Shown in pieces: positions 1 to 7,589 of a DNA stretch of 64,000 nucleotides. The stretch lies in NCBI GenBank assembly GCA_903890485.1, contig CAITBM010000107.1, positions 1 through 64,000 of the forward strand, given 5' to 3'. Each line of letters starts with the position of its first letter. Within the stretch, counting starts at the first letter, position 1. Position numbers and translations under genes: made by a program. The DNA is from an uncultured Opitutaceae bacterium. Lineage in GTDB: Bacteria; Verrucomicrobiota; Verrucomicrobiia; Opitutales; Opitutaceae. The notes under the pieces are model-generated. The model did not search any database. It was not told the origin of the DNA and saw nothing but the letters and a program-made list of their open reading frames with translations.

Positions 1-74
1 ACGCTCTGTTCCCCGGCGTCCGCTTCTCGTAGGATGCGGACTTTCTCCTCTGTACTGTAGCGTTTACCTTTCAT
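1..74 (-). CDS. IS3-type transposase OrfA, N-terminal fragment (cut by window edge)
   Basis: Reading the minus strand from the ATG at 74 gives 24 residues beginning MKGKRYSTEEKVRILREA and then running off the window. This matches the start of the helix-turn-helix OrfA proteins of IS3/IS911-type insertion sequences, which open with a basic stretch followed by a TEEKVRILREA-like helix. Only the first 24 residues are visible, so completeness and exact IS group cannot be judged. A 10-bp inverted repeat lies just upstream of its start. The element would mark the left border of the accessory carbohydrate genes that follow. Confidence 0.6.
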   Translation of the reverse strand, partial: MKGKRYSTEEKVRILREADAGEQS

Positions 75-103
75 GGTCTGGGTCCTTTATGTTGGCCCAG
101 ACC
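75..103. repeat. Inverted repeat upstream of the transposase start
   Basis: Arms at 75-84 (GGTCTGGGTC) and 94-103 (GGCCCAGACC) are complementary except for one position and enclose a 9-nt loop. The hairpin abuts the transposase start codon. It could limit read-through translation into the element or be part of the element end; the terminal repeat of the IS was not located with confidence. The rest of the stretch up to 296 shows no gene or convincing signal. Confidence 0.5.
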
Positions 104-296
104 GACTCTTCAAGCGGCTCGAAGCGGCGGGATCACGTCAAAGGATCTCCCATAGTCCACCGGTACGTTTCAGCCGGAGGTGCGGATTCATGGTCGAATG
201 GGCGAGCGGTAACGGAGGGCTTGGCATGGAACCGGCCAGGGGGCATTCTCGGCGGGCATCCCGACCCCCGGACGTCGCCGTCACCCCTCATTGGCC

Positions 297-2216
297 ATGA
301 AAAACCTGTATCTCTTGTTCCTTGCCACAGCCGCCTCGCTCGCGAGCTCGGCCGAATCGCCCATAAGGCTTTGCACGGAGAACCCGCGCTATTTTGAATG
401 GGAGGGCAAGGCGACGGTCCTCGTGACGTCGGGCGAACACTACGGTTCGGTGATCAACCCGGACTTCGACTTTGTAAGGTACCTGGCCTCGCTTCAGGCT
501 GCGGGCCTCAACCACACCCGGCTCTTCCTTGGGGACTATGCCGAGGGGCCGGATTCCTTTGGGATTGTGGAGAACCCCCTTGCCCCGGCTCCTGGACGGT
601 TTCTCGCTCCTTGGGCTCGGAGCGGGATACCGGGGTTTGCACGCGGCGGGAACAAGTTCGACCTGGATCATTGGAACCCCGCGTATTTCGAGCGCCTCCA
701 TGCCTTCTTCCAGGAGGCCGGCCGGCGGGGGATCGTGGTCGAGGCCGTGCTGTTTTTTGTCGGGCCGGGCTATGAATTCGCGCCGTTAAATCCGAGCAAC
801 AACGTCAATTCAACGACTCCTATCGACGCGGTGCTCTACCTGAGCCTCGACAACGGCAACGTGCTTTCGCGGCAGGAACAGTACACCCGGAAGATTGTGG
901 GCGAGCTGAATCGGTACCCCAACCTCATATTCAACCTATGCAACGAGCCGTGGTTCAATAACCAGGAACAGCCGGGATTTGCATCCCAGCCGCCCGCTGC
1001 GACGAAGGCCTGGATCGAGCGCGTCTCGGAATGGGTATCGGATGAAGAGACCCGACTGCCGTCCCGGCACCTCTTGAGCGTGGACCTCACCAACCAGGGT
1101 TCGCCGATCACTCAATCCGACCTCTCCGGGTACTTTGCGAAGATCTCGGTCTTCAACGTGCACTATGACGCAAACGGCCAAATTTTGCAGTCTAACCCGT
1201 CTCTTCCACGGTTGCTCGCATTCAACGAAACGGGCTTCAATGGCGCCGGGGACGACTTCTACCGGACCCAGGGCTGGAATTTCATGCTTTCCGGCGGCGG
1301 ACTCTACGGGAACCTCGATTTCAGCTTCGTCGTCGGCCACGAGGACGGAAGCGGAACGCCGGGCTTCACCGGCAGTTACAATGCGGGCGGGGGGCCAGCC
1401 ATACGCGGCCAGATGAAGGTGCTCCTCGATTTCATGCGGGCCCTCCCTCTTCGGGCGATGAAGCCCGACAATGGCGTCGTTGTGGGCGGCGCCGACAGCT
1501 GGCGCGCCTTGGCCGGGCCCGGGGAAGCCTACGCGGTCTGGTTTCCTGGGGAGGGGCCGATCTCCCCGCAGGTTGCCGTGCCCAAGGGGCAATGGCGCGC
1601 GGACTGGGTGGATATCCTGACCGGCGCGGTAACGTCGGAGGCCTTCACCCCGACAACCTGGATCACCACCTTGAAGGGCGTGCGTCACGGGGGCGGAGCA
1701 GCGCTGCGCATCGTCAGGTCAGGCACCGGGCCGAATTCCCTAACCTCAGGCTCCCAGGGCGACAGCGCTGCGGCCCCCTCGGTGGGCGCCGGAAGCACGG
1801 CGCAGCCGATCGGCTTTGATCAGTTGGCCGACACGGCTCTGGCCCAGATGGTCAAAAGGGCGAATGAGCTTAAGATCGGGGGCGTGGCGGTGGTGGCCTA
1901 CTTTCAGGGCGATACGATTCGCTCGTGGAGCTCAAAGATGGTGGTCGTCGGCCGCATGAAGGACGCGCCCGGCGCCGGAAACCACGGGAACAATCTCCTC
2001 GGGATCGCCTACGGCAAGGCGAGTGAGATGGCCGACACGCTTCGCAACAGTGGGAGCGGAACGCGCCCGACGATGGTGGGTGAGTACGGATGGAGGGGCG
2101 GGATGATCGCTCAGACAAAGACCGGCTACGCGATCGCCGCCTTTAGCGGCGGGAAGGACCCCGATGACCTCGAGGTCTCGCGCACGGGTCTGGAAGTGCT
2201 GAAGAGCGCGCTTTGA
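297..2216 (+). CDS. Secreted clan GH-A-like glycoside hydrolase with C-terminal GlcG/HbpS-like domain
   Basis: The 639-residue protein starts at the ATG at 297 (a TTG at 291 is in frame but adds only two residues before the signal peptide). Residues 1-19 form a short signal peptide. Residues 20-400 resemble a (beta/alpha)8 hydrolase of clan GH-A (GH5-like): NEP at 216-218 supplies a likely acid/base Glu217, and NETG at 310-313 a likely nucleophile Glu311. After a linker, residues about 505-639 resemble the GlcG/HbpS (DUF336) fold, with KRANELKIGGVAVVA near its start and FSGGKDPDDLEVSRTGLEVL near its end. The substrate is not predictable. It is followed 10 nt later by a GH43-like gene, so the pair probably degrades one polysaccharide. 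No clear ribosome binding site is seen. Confidence 0.7.
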   Translation: MKNLYLLFLATAASLASSAESPIRLCTENPRYFEWEGKATVLVTSGEHYGSVINPDFDFVRYLASLQAAGLNHTRLFLGDYAEGPDSFGIVENPLAPAPGRFLAPWARSGIPGFARGGNKFDLDHWNPAYFERLHAFFQEAGRRGIVVEAVLFFVGPGYEFAPLNPSNNVNSTTPIDAVLYLSLDNGNVLSRQEQYTRKIVGELNRYPNLIFNLCNEPWFNNQEQPGFASQPPAATKAWIERVSEWVSDEETRLPSRHLLSVDLTNQGSPITQSDLSGYFAKISVFNVHYDANGQILQSNPSLPRLLAFNETGFNGAGDDFYRTQGWNFMLSGGGLYGNLDFSFVVGHEDGSGTPGFTGSYNAGGGPAIRGQMKVLLDFMRALPLRAMKPDNGVVVGGADSWRALAGPGEAYAVWFPGEGPISPQVAVPKGQWRADWVDILTGAVTSEAFTPTTWITTLKGVRHGGGAALRIVRSGTGPNSLTSGSQGDSAAAPSVGAGSTAQPIGFDQLADTALAQMVKRANELKIGGVAVVAYFQGDTIRSWSSKMVVVGRMKDAPGAGNHGNNLLGIAYGKASEMADTLRNSGSGTRPTMVGEYGWRGGMIAQTKTGYAIAAFSGGKDPDDLEVSRTGLEVLKSAL

Positions 2217-2226
2217 TTCGATCCAA

Positions 2227-3249
2227 ATGAGACTCCGCCACGTATCCCTTGGGGCCTTGCTCGTAGCCGTTGCCTATTGCTTGGCTCTTGTCGCCCCGGC
2301 GCACGCTGCGCCGGCGTCCATCGTGTCCGGTGATTTATGGCCCGACGACCGAGGCCGGCATGTTCAGGCCCACGGAGGGGGCATCACCAAGTGCGGCGAA
2401 ACCTACTATTGGTTCGGCGAGGATCGCTCAAAGGACAACGATCCGGGGAAGCGCTACGTCGCCTGTTACGCCTCGGAGGACCTGGCGCATTGGAGGTTTC
2501 GCAACCAGGTCATCAGGCTTGCCGACCCGGCTGGCTTCGGGCCCGAGTGGATACTCGAGCGGCCGAAGGTCTTCTTCAACGCGAAGACTAAGCAGTTCGT
2601 CATGTACATGCACATCGACGGGCGCCTTCCCGGCAGCGAGTCGAGCTACAGCCTCGCACGCGTGGGCGTGGCTGTGTGCGACACGGTCGATGGCGACTAC
2701 CGCTTCGTTAAGAGCTTCCGTCCGCTCGGGATGGAGAGCCGCGATATCGGGCAGTTCATCGACGACGACGGGTCAGCCTACCTGATTTTCGAGAGCCGGC
2801 CGACAAAGGGGTTCGTCATCGCGAGACTCTCCGACGACTATTTGGACGTTGAGAAGGAAGTCTGCCTGGTCGGTGCACCGATCGAAGGCGGTGCGCTGGT
2901 GCATTACCAGGGGCTCTACTACGCTGTGGGCTCGGCGCTCACCGGCTGGGCACCCAACCCCAACAAATACGCGACGGCGACCTCGCTGGCGGGCCCTTGG
3001 TCTGAGTTTAGGGACATAGCGCCTCCCGAGAAGAACACCTATGGCGCTCAATCGACAATGTTGCTCAAGGTGGTCGGGCCAAAGGCGACGACGGTGATCT
3101 TCATGGCCGATGTTTGGAAGCCGGACGCACAGTGGGACTCACGCTACGTCTGGATGCCTCTTGAAATTGGCGGTGGGCGGCTCTGGCTGCCGCCACCGGC
3201 CGTTTGGACGATTGATGTCGGGACCGGCGAGGCGGTCCTTAAACACTAG
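2227..3249 (+). CDS. Exported GH43-like five-bladed beta-propeller glycosidase
   Basis: This 340-residue protein has a clear signal peptide (residues 1-27, cleavage near APAHA-AP). The rest has the blade pattern of GH43/GH32-type propellers: HVQAHGGGITKCGETYYWFGEDR near the start, WILERPKVFFNAKTKQFVMYMH in blade 2, SRDIGQFIDDDGSAYLIFES in blade 3 and EGGALVHYQGLYYAVGS in blade 4. These resemble proteins annotated as galactan 1,3-beta-galactosidase-like GH43. Acidic residues in ERPK, IGQFIDDDG and IEGG are candidates for the catalytic triad. It lies directly behind the GH-A-like gene and is probably co-transcribed. Substrate specificity remains open. Confidence 0.7.
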   Translation: MRLRHVSLGALLVAVAYCLALVAPAHAAPASIVSGDLWPDDRGRHVQAHGGGITKCGETYYWFGEDRSKDNDPGKRYVACYASEDLAHWRFRNQVIRLADPAGFGPEWILERPKVFFNAKTKQFVMYMHIDGRLPGSESSYSLARVGVAVCDTVDGDYRFVKSFRPLGMESRDIGQFIDDDGSAYLIFESRPTKGFVIARLSDDYLDVEKEVCLVGAPIEGGALVHYQGLYYAVGSALTGWAPNPNKYATATSLAGPWSEFRDIAPPEKNTYGAQSTMLLKVVGPKATTVIFMADVWKPDAQWDSRYVWMPLEIGGGRLWLPPPAVWTIDVGTGEAVLKH

Positions 3250-3424
3250 GGGTCGAAAGCGGTCGCGCGAGACCCCGGGGGCGGCCTCAAAGGGGCGCTT
3301 AGGGGGTGAGATGTCGTGCGCTGCACGCATGGTGCCGTGTTCGGCGCCGGGGTGACTTCCGTTTTCTTACCCCCTGTTCCCAGCGAAAATGTGTTGTTTT
3401 AGCGCAGTCTTAGCTTGACCAGGG

Positions 3425-3458
3425 TGGGTCAAAATGGGTTGAAATGGGGTATTGTGGG
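3425..3458 (+). promoter_or_regulatory. Four MraZ boxes (operator of the dcw cluster)
   Basis: TGGG occurs at 3425, 3435, 3445 and 3455, exactly 10 bp apart, so four copies lie on one face of the helix. MraZ of other bacteria binds TGGGN repeats separated by 5-bp spacers in front of its own gene, usually three or four of them. The array ends 24 bp before the chosen mraZ start, so autoregulation of the whole cluster is the natural reading. TTGACC at 3415-3420 may be a -35 element, but no well-spaced -10 is obvious. Confidence 0.85.
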
Positions 3459-3482
3459 GCGGGTACTGATTCCGCCTATCCC

Positions 3483-3935
3483 ATGGCGCATCCCGGCAAA
3501 GCATTTTTCACAGGCCTTTTCAGGCACACCCTCGACGACAAGGGCCGCGTCACGATCCCTTCGGCTTGGCGCGCGGCGCACGCCGACGGGGATGTTTTCC
3601 TAGCGACGCCCCACCCGGACGGGTACGTCGCGGTTCTTCCCCCTTCGGAGGTCGAGAAGCTGCACGCCAAGATCGCGCAGATGGCTCTGAGTGACGGCGC
3701 GGGCCAGGACTTTGCGTCCCGGTTTTTCGCCCAGACCCAGTCCTTCACGTTCGACAAGCAGGGACGCGTCGGCCTCTCGGCCGATTTGCTGGAGCACGCC
3801 GGGATCGCGAAGGACGCGGTCCTCGTGGGCTCCCTGACCAAGTTCAACATGTATTCGCCTTCCCGGTGGCAGAAGGTCGAGGCGCGCACCTCCGGGGAGA
3901 ACTTCGGCGACATTATGCGCCGCCTCGGAATCTAA
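3483..3935 (+). CDS. mraZ: MraZ transcriptional regulator of the dcw cluster
   Basis: MraZ is a DNA-binding SpoVT/AbrB-fold protein that forms rings and controls the division and cell wall cluster. The 150-residue product carries two MraZ repeats: FRHTLDDKGRVTIPSAWR near the N-terminus and FTFDKQGRVGLSADLLEHAG near residue 95, each with the conserved DxKGR-type turn (DKQGR in the second). An ATG at 3444 is in frame, but it lies inside the TGGG operator array and would add 13 unrelated residues, so the ATG at 3483 is preferred. It is the first gene of the dcw cluster and is followed after 2 nt by a small ORF. Confidence 0.93.
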   Translation: MAHPGKAFFTGLFRHTLDDKGRVTIPSAWRAAHADGDVFLATPHPDGYVAVLPPSEVEKLHAKIAQMALSDGAGQDFASRFFAQTQSFTFDKQGRVGLSADLLEHAGIAKDAVLVGSLTKFNMYSPSRWQKVEARTSGENFGDIMRRLGI

Positions 3936-3937
3936 GC

Positions 3938-4159
3938 ATGAATCAAACCACGAAGGTTTCCTCCACCCGCGCATTGCTGCGGCAGGCGGCATCGATGGCC
4001 GTTTCAAGCACCTTTCCCGCCTGGATCGACGCGAACGACTTCTCGGTCGCGCATTCCTGCGCAGTTCTCCGGGTTCGCGACAGCCTGGTGCTCCGACTGG
4101 TGGCCGGCCGTCGCCGCGAGCGCAGCAGGACTCTCATCCATGCGACTGGCACTCCCTGA
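3938..4159 (+). CDS. Small protein of unknown function between mraZ and rsmH
   Basis: This ORF starts 2 nt after the mraZ stop and would encode 73 residues (MNQTTKVSSTRALLRQAAS...). About three quarters of its third codon positions are G or C, in line with real genes here. It ends 16 nt before the preferred rsmH start at 4176, whereas the alternative rsmH start at 4140 would overlap it. No known domain, signal peptide or convincing membrane segment is visible; the C-terminal part is rich in arginine. It may be a genuine small gene or a chance ORF in the leader of rsmH. Confidence 0.45.
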   Translation: MNQTTKVSSTRALLRQAASMAVSSTFPAWIDANDFSVAHSCAVLRVRDSLVLRLVAGRRRERSRTLIHATGTP

Positions 4160-4175
4160 CTTCGCGTCGGCGAAA

Positions 4176-5096
4176 ATGACTCCCGGCCATCAGCCTGTCC
4201 TCCTGAAGGAGGTCTTGGGATTCCTGGCCCCGGTGGCTGGTGGGAGGTATCTGGACTGCACCTTCGGTGGCGGCGGTCACACCCGCGCCATCCTTGAGGC
4301 TAACGAAGGCTCACAAGTCGTTGCTTTGGATCGTGATCCGCAGGCGGGAGAGCGTGCCGTTGCGCTTGCCGCCGAATTCCCCGGCAGGTTCACGCTCATC
4401 GACAAGGATTTTGGCAGGTTGGGGTCCGTGACCGAAAGCGGCTTCAGCGGCATCCTCTTTGACTTCGGCCTCTCGTCATTCCAGCTCGACGACCCCGATC
4501 GCGGGTTTTCCTTCCGAACCGACGCCCCGGCCGACATGCGCATGGACCCGAGGGCCGGGGTTCCGGCCTCGGTGTGGCTCGAGACGGCAACCGAGGAGAT
4601 GGTGGTGCGCGCCGTAAGGGATCTGGGCGAGGAGACCCACTGGCGCCGCGTGGTCCGCGCGATCATCGATGCCCGCGGCACGGGAGCCCTGGGCCGCACC
4701 CAATCCCTGGCCAACCTCGTTAGCGCGGCTATTCCCGCGAGGGACCGCGCCCTGTCGCGGATCCACCCGGCAACCCGCTCGTTCCAGGGCATTCGCATCG
4801 CGGTCAACGACGAGATCGGCGCCATCGAGCGAGCGCTGCCGGCGGCTTTCGAGAAGCTCCTTCCCCGGGGCGTCCTGTGCGCGATCAGCTTCCACTCGCT
4901 CGAGGATCGCCCGGTTAAGCAGTACTTCCGCCGTCTCTGCGGGCAGGCTGAGAACGCAGACGACTCGCTCCCGAACGACCTGCGGGTGCGCAGCGCCGAG
5001 GCCCTGACCCGAAGGCCGCTGACGCCTGAGGACGGCGAGGTGACCCGCAACCCGCGGAGCCGCTCGGCCAAGCTGAGGGCCATCCGGAAACTCTAA
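4176..5096 (+). CDS. rsmH: 16S rRNA (cytosine1402-N4)-methyltransferase RsmH (MraW)
   Basis: RsmH methylates N4 of C1402 in 16S rRNA using S-adenosylmethionine. The protein (306 residues from the ATG at 4176) begins MTPGHQPVLLKEVL, the typical family N-terminus, which is why this start is preferred over the ATG at 4140. The SAM-binding motif YLDCTFGGGGHTRAIL follows at about residue 25. Other family hallmarks are FDFGLSSFQLDDPDRGFSF, HPATRSFQGIRIAVNDE and ISFHSLEDRPVKQYFR, and the end is a basic SRSAKLRAIRKL tail. The stop overlaps the start of the ftsL-like gene (TAATG), indicating translational coupling. Confidence 0.96.
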   Translation: MTPGHQPVLLKEVLGFLAPVAGGRYLDCTFGGGGHTRAILEANEGSQVVALDRDPQAGERAVALAAEFPGRFTLIDKDFGRLGSVTESGFSGILFDFGLSSFQLDDPDRGFSFRTDAPADMRMDPRAGVPASVWLETATEEMVVRAVRDLGEETHWRRVVRAIIDARGTGALGRTQSLANLVSAAIPARDRALSRIHPATRSFQGIRIAVNDEIGAIERALPAAFEKLLPRGVLCAISFHSLEDRPVKQYFRRLCGQAENADDSLPNDLRVRSAEALTRRPLTPEDGEVTRNPRSRSAKLRAIRKL

Positions 5097-5494
5097 TGCG
5101 CTCACTTAATAAGGGCAGCTCGCAGGCATTCGTGAACCAGTTTCTGGTCTACACGCTGGTCGCCATCTGTGGCAGTGCCTCGATCGGCCTGGGCACGGTC
5201 TGGATGCGCCATCAGATCTCGGTTGCCGCCAACTCAAACAAGGTTCTCGAGGCCTCGATTGCCGACATCGAGCGCAGGATTGAGGAGACCGATGCCGCCA
5301 TCTCGGCGGAGCAGGACCCCGCTTTGCTCAACCGGCGCAACGCCGAGTGGCGCCTAGGCCTCGTGCCCCCGGGTGAGACGCAGGTGCAGCGGATCTCCGA
5401 GGATCCGGTGATGCGCCTCGCCTCAATCCACAACCGCAAACTCTTCGAAGAAGGGCCGGCGACAGTGAGCCTGCGCGTCGCACTCGCGCACTGA
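5096..5494 (+). CDS. ftsL: FtsL-like division protein
   Basis: A 132-residue bitopic membrane protein with a short cytoplasmic N-terminus, one transmembrane segment at about residues 12-36 and a following helical stretch (KVLEASIADIERRIEETDAAI) that looks like a coiled coil. Topology, size and position between rsmH and ftsI are those of FtsL, which pairs with FtsB and FtsQ in the divisome and activates FtsW/FtsI. FtsL sequences are poorly conserved, so the call rests on architecture and context. Its start overlaps the rsmH stop by one base. Confidence 0.75.
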   Translation: MRSLNKGSSQAFVNQFLVYTLVAICGSASIGLGTVWMRHQISVAANSNKVLEASIADIERRIEETDAAISAEQDPALLNRRNAEWRLGLVPPGETQVQRISEDPVMRLASIHNRKLFEEGPATVSLRVALAH

Positions 5495-5508
5495 CGCCGC
5501 CGACTCCC

Positions 5509-7485
5509 ATGTCGAAGGGCTTCACCTCCAGCTACCGGATCGCCCTTCTCGCGAGCCTGGTCCTGTCCATGTTCGCCGGCCTTGAGGCGCGGCTGGTGTG
5601 GCTGCACGTGATCGACCGCGACGAGCTGCTGCGCTCCGTCGACGAGGCCCGCAGGCAGCTGATCGTGGACAATGCGCGTCGTGGAGACATCCTGGACTCC
5701 CACGGGGCGCTCCTGGCAACGAGCCGGTCCATCATTGTCCTCGGCGTCGATCCCCAGTTCGTGCGTCCTGAGGACAGCAAGAAATACCCGGCGCTTGCGG
5801 CGCTCCTCGGGCTTCCCGTGGGCGAGGTCGAAAGGATCTGCTCGACCAAGACCCGCCCGGCTTCCGCCAAGTCCGAGGTCAAGGTCGCGGCTCCGGTCCG
5901 CGCTGCGGTCATCACCTTTAACCCGGCCGAATCCACTCCTGCGGCTCCTGCCGCCGAGGGCGCGGAGGGGGCCAAGGCCGACGAGACCCAGCTCGACGAC
6001 CCCGACACCGAGGGCAACCGGCCGATCCGATGGGCCAAGCTGAGCGACCGGGTCACGGAATCTGCTTATACTGAGATCACCAAGCTCGGGATCCGCGGGG
6101 TCTACGGCAGCCGGGTCTACCGGCGGGACTATCCCCACAACGAGATGGCGGCCCACATCGTCGGCTATGTGGACCGCGAGGAGCGGCCCGTCGCGGGGAT
6201 GGAGCACTACGCGGACTTTTATCTGAGAGGTGAGAACGGATGGCTCGAGTCTGAGAAGGACGGCAAGAGCCGGGAGCTCGCTCAGTTCCGGTCCCGCGAG
6301 GTGCCGGCAGTCGACGGGTTCAACGTCTCGCTCTCAATCGACGCGACGGTGCAGCACATCGCCGAGGACGAGCTGGCCAAGATCGCGGAGCAGTACCAGC
6401 CGCAGAAGGCCACGATCATCGTGAGCGACCCGCAGACCGGCTTCATCCTTGCGCTCGCCAACTACCCGTCCTTCGACCTGAACAATTTCAACAAGCTGCC
6501 GAAGGACGAGCAGGGAAGGATGCGCAACATCGCCGTTGCCGACGAGTACGAGCCCGGATCGGTGTTCAAGATTGTGGCGGCATCGGGGGCTCTCAACGAC
6601 GGCCTGGTCACCCCGCGCACCGAGTTCGACTGCTCGATCGAGAAGATCGACTACAACGGGATCACCCGGAGCCTGCCCAGGGAGAACGTCGGGGATCATT
6701 TTGACCACCCGCTCAGCGTCTCGGAAATCATCGCCCACTCCTCAAACAAGGGGGCCGCCCAGCTGGCGATGCGCCTGGGCGATCGCAGGTTCTACGACTA
6801 CGCGCGGGCCTTTGGATTTGGCCAGAAGACGGGGTTTCCCGTGGGCGGCGAGATCTCGGGTAACCTGAAGGCGCCCGAGAAGTGGGACAGCATGACGATC
6901 ACCCGCATCCCCATGGGCCAGTCGATCACGGCCACTCCGCTGCAGATGCAGCAGGCGATGATGGTGATCGCCTCGGGTGGCTTACTCCTGAAGCCGCAGG
7001 TGATCCGCCAGATCCGCGATTCCCATGGCGAGCTGGTCTACACGTTTGGTCGGGTGGAGGATCGGCGCGTGGTTTCCGAGCAGACGGCAAAGACGGTCGC
7101 CCGGATGCTTCAGAACGTGGTCTCTTCCCAGGGGACCGCTCCCCTCGCCGCAATCCCCGGATTTGAGTGCGCGGGGAAGACCGGGACGGCGCAGAAACTG
7201 ATGCCGGTCACGCTCCCCGATGGCTCCACCGCCATGCGCTATTCGGTGAAGGACCACGTGGCGTCGTTCGTCGGGTTCTTCCCGGCGAGCCACCCCCAGG
7301 TGTCCATCGCGGTCATCATTGACGACGCCGATGCGCGGTGCCCCGGAGGCGTCGCCTACGGCGCAAAGGTGGCGGCCCCGGTGTTTAAGCGCATCGGGGA
7401 GAGGCTCATACCGTACCTCGACATTCGGCCCACCATCGACGGAAGCGAAGCCCGACCGGCGTTTGCGATGGGAGGTGTTCGGTGA
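5509..7485 (+). CDS. ftsI: Division-specific transpeptidase FtsI (penicillin-binding protein 3)
   Basis: A class B penicillin-binding protein that cross-links septal peptidoglycan. The 658 residues comprise an N-terminal membrane anchor (about 10-32), a pedestal domain and a C-terminal transpeptidase domain. The active-site motifs are all present: SVFK at 351-354 (nucleophile Ser351), SSN at 411-413 and KTG at 557-559. No PASTA domain is present. Residues about 115-170 form an Ala/Pro/Glu-rich stretch inside the pedestal that looks like a low-complexity insertion. The gene lies 14 nt after the ftsL-like gene. Confidence 0.95.
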   Translation: MSKGFTSSYRIALLASLVLSMFAGLEARLVWLHVIDRDELLRSVDEARRQLIVDNARRGDILDSHGALLATSRSIIVLGVDPQFVRPEDSKKYPALAALLGLPVGEVERICSTKTRPASAKSEVKVAAPVRAAVITFNPAESTPAAPAAEGAEGAKADETQLDDPDTEGNRPIRWAKLSDRVTESAYTEITKLGIRGVYGSRVYRRDYPHNEMAAHIVGYVDREERPVAGMEHYADFYLRGENGWLESEKDGKSRELAQFRSREVPAVDGFNVSLSIDATVQHIAEDELAKIAEQYQPQKATIIVSDPQTGFILALANYPSFDLNNFNKLPKDEQGRMRNIAVADEYEPGSVFKIVAASGALNDGLVTPRTEFDCSIEKIDYNGITRSLPRENVGDHFDHPLSVSEIIAHSSNKGAAQLAMRLGDRRFYDYARAFGFGQKTGFPVGGEISGNLKAPEKWDSMTITRIPMGQSITATPLQMQQAMMVIASGGLLLKPQVIRQIRDSHGELVYTFGRVEDRRVVSEQTAKTVARMLQNVVSSQGTAPLAAIPGFECAGKTGTAQKLMPVTLPDGSTAMRYSVKDHVASFVGFFPASHPQVSIAVIIDDADARCPGGVAYGAKVAAPVFKRIGERLIPYLDIRPTIDGSEARPAFAMGGVR

Positions 7486-7589
7486 TTGGTTACCTCGTCC
7501 AGGATCACGCCTTGGTCCGCGCGTTCCGCGATCGTCCGAAGGCCCAGCGCCGGACCCGTGAATTCCTCGAATACAACCGAGCGTTTAAA

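Noticed and set aside
3249-3276. GGGGTC/GACCCC hairpin after the GH43-like gene as an intrinsic terminator
   Set aside because: The stem is only 6 bp with a 16-nt loop and is followed by G-rich sequence, not a T run.
7482-7589. GTG start for murE overlapping the ftsI stop
   Set aside because: The overlap is attractive, but it adds 36 residues absent from the MurE family; the ATG at 7590 gives the usual N-terminus.
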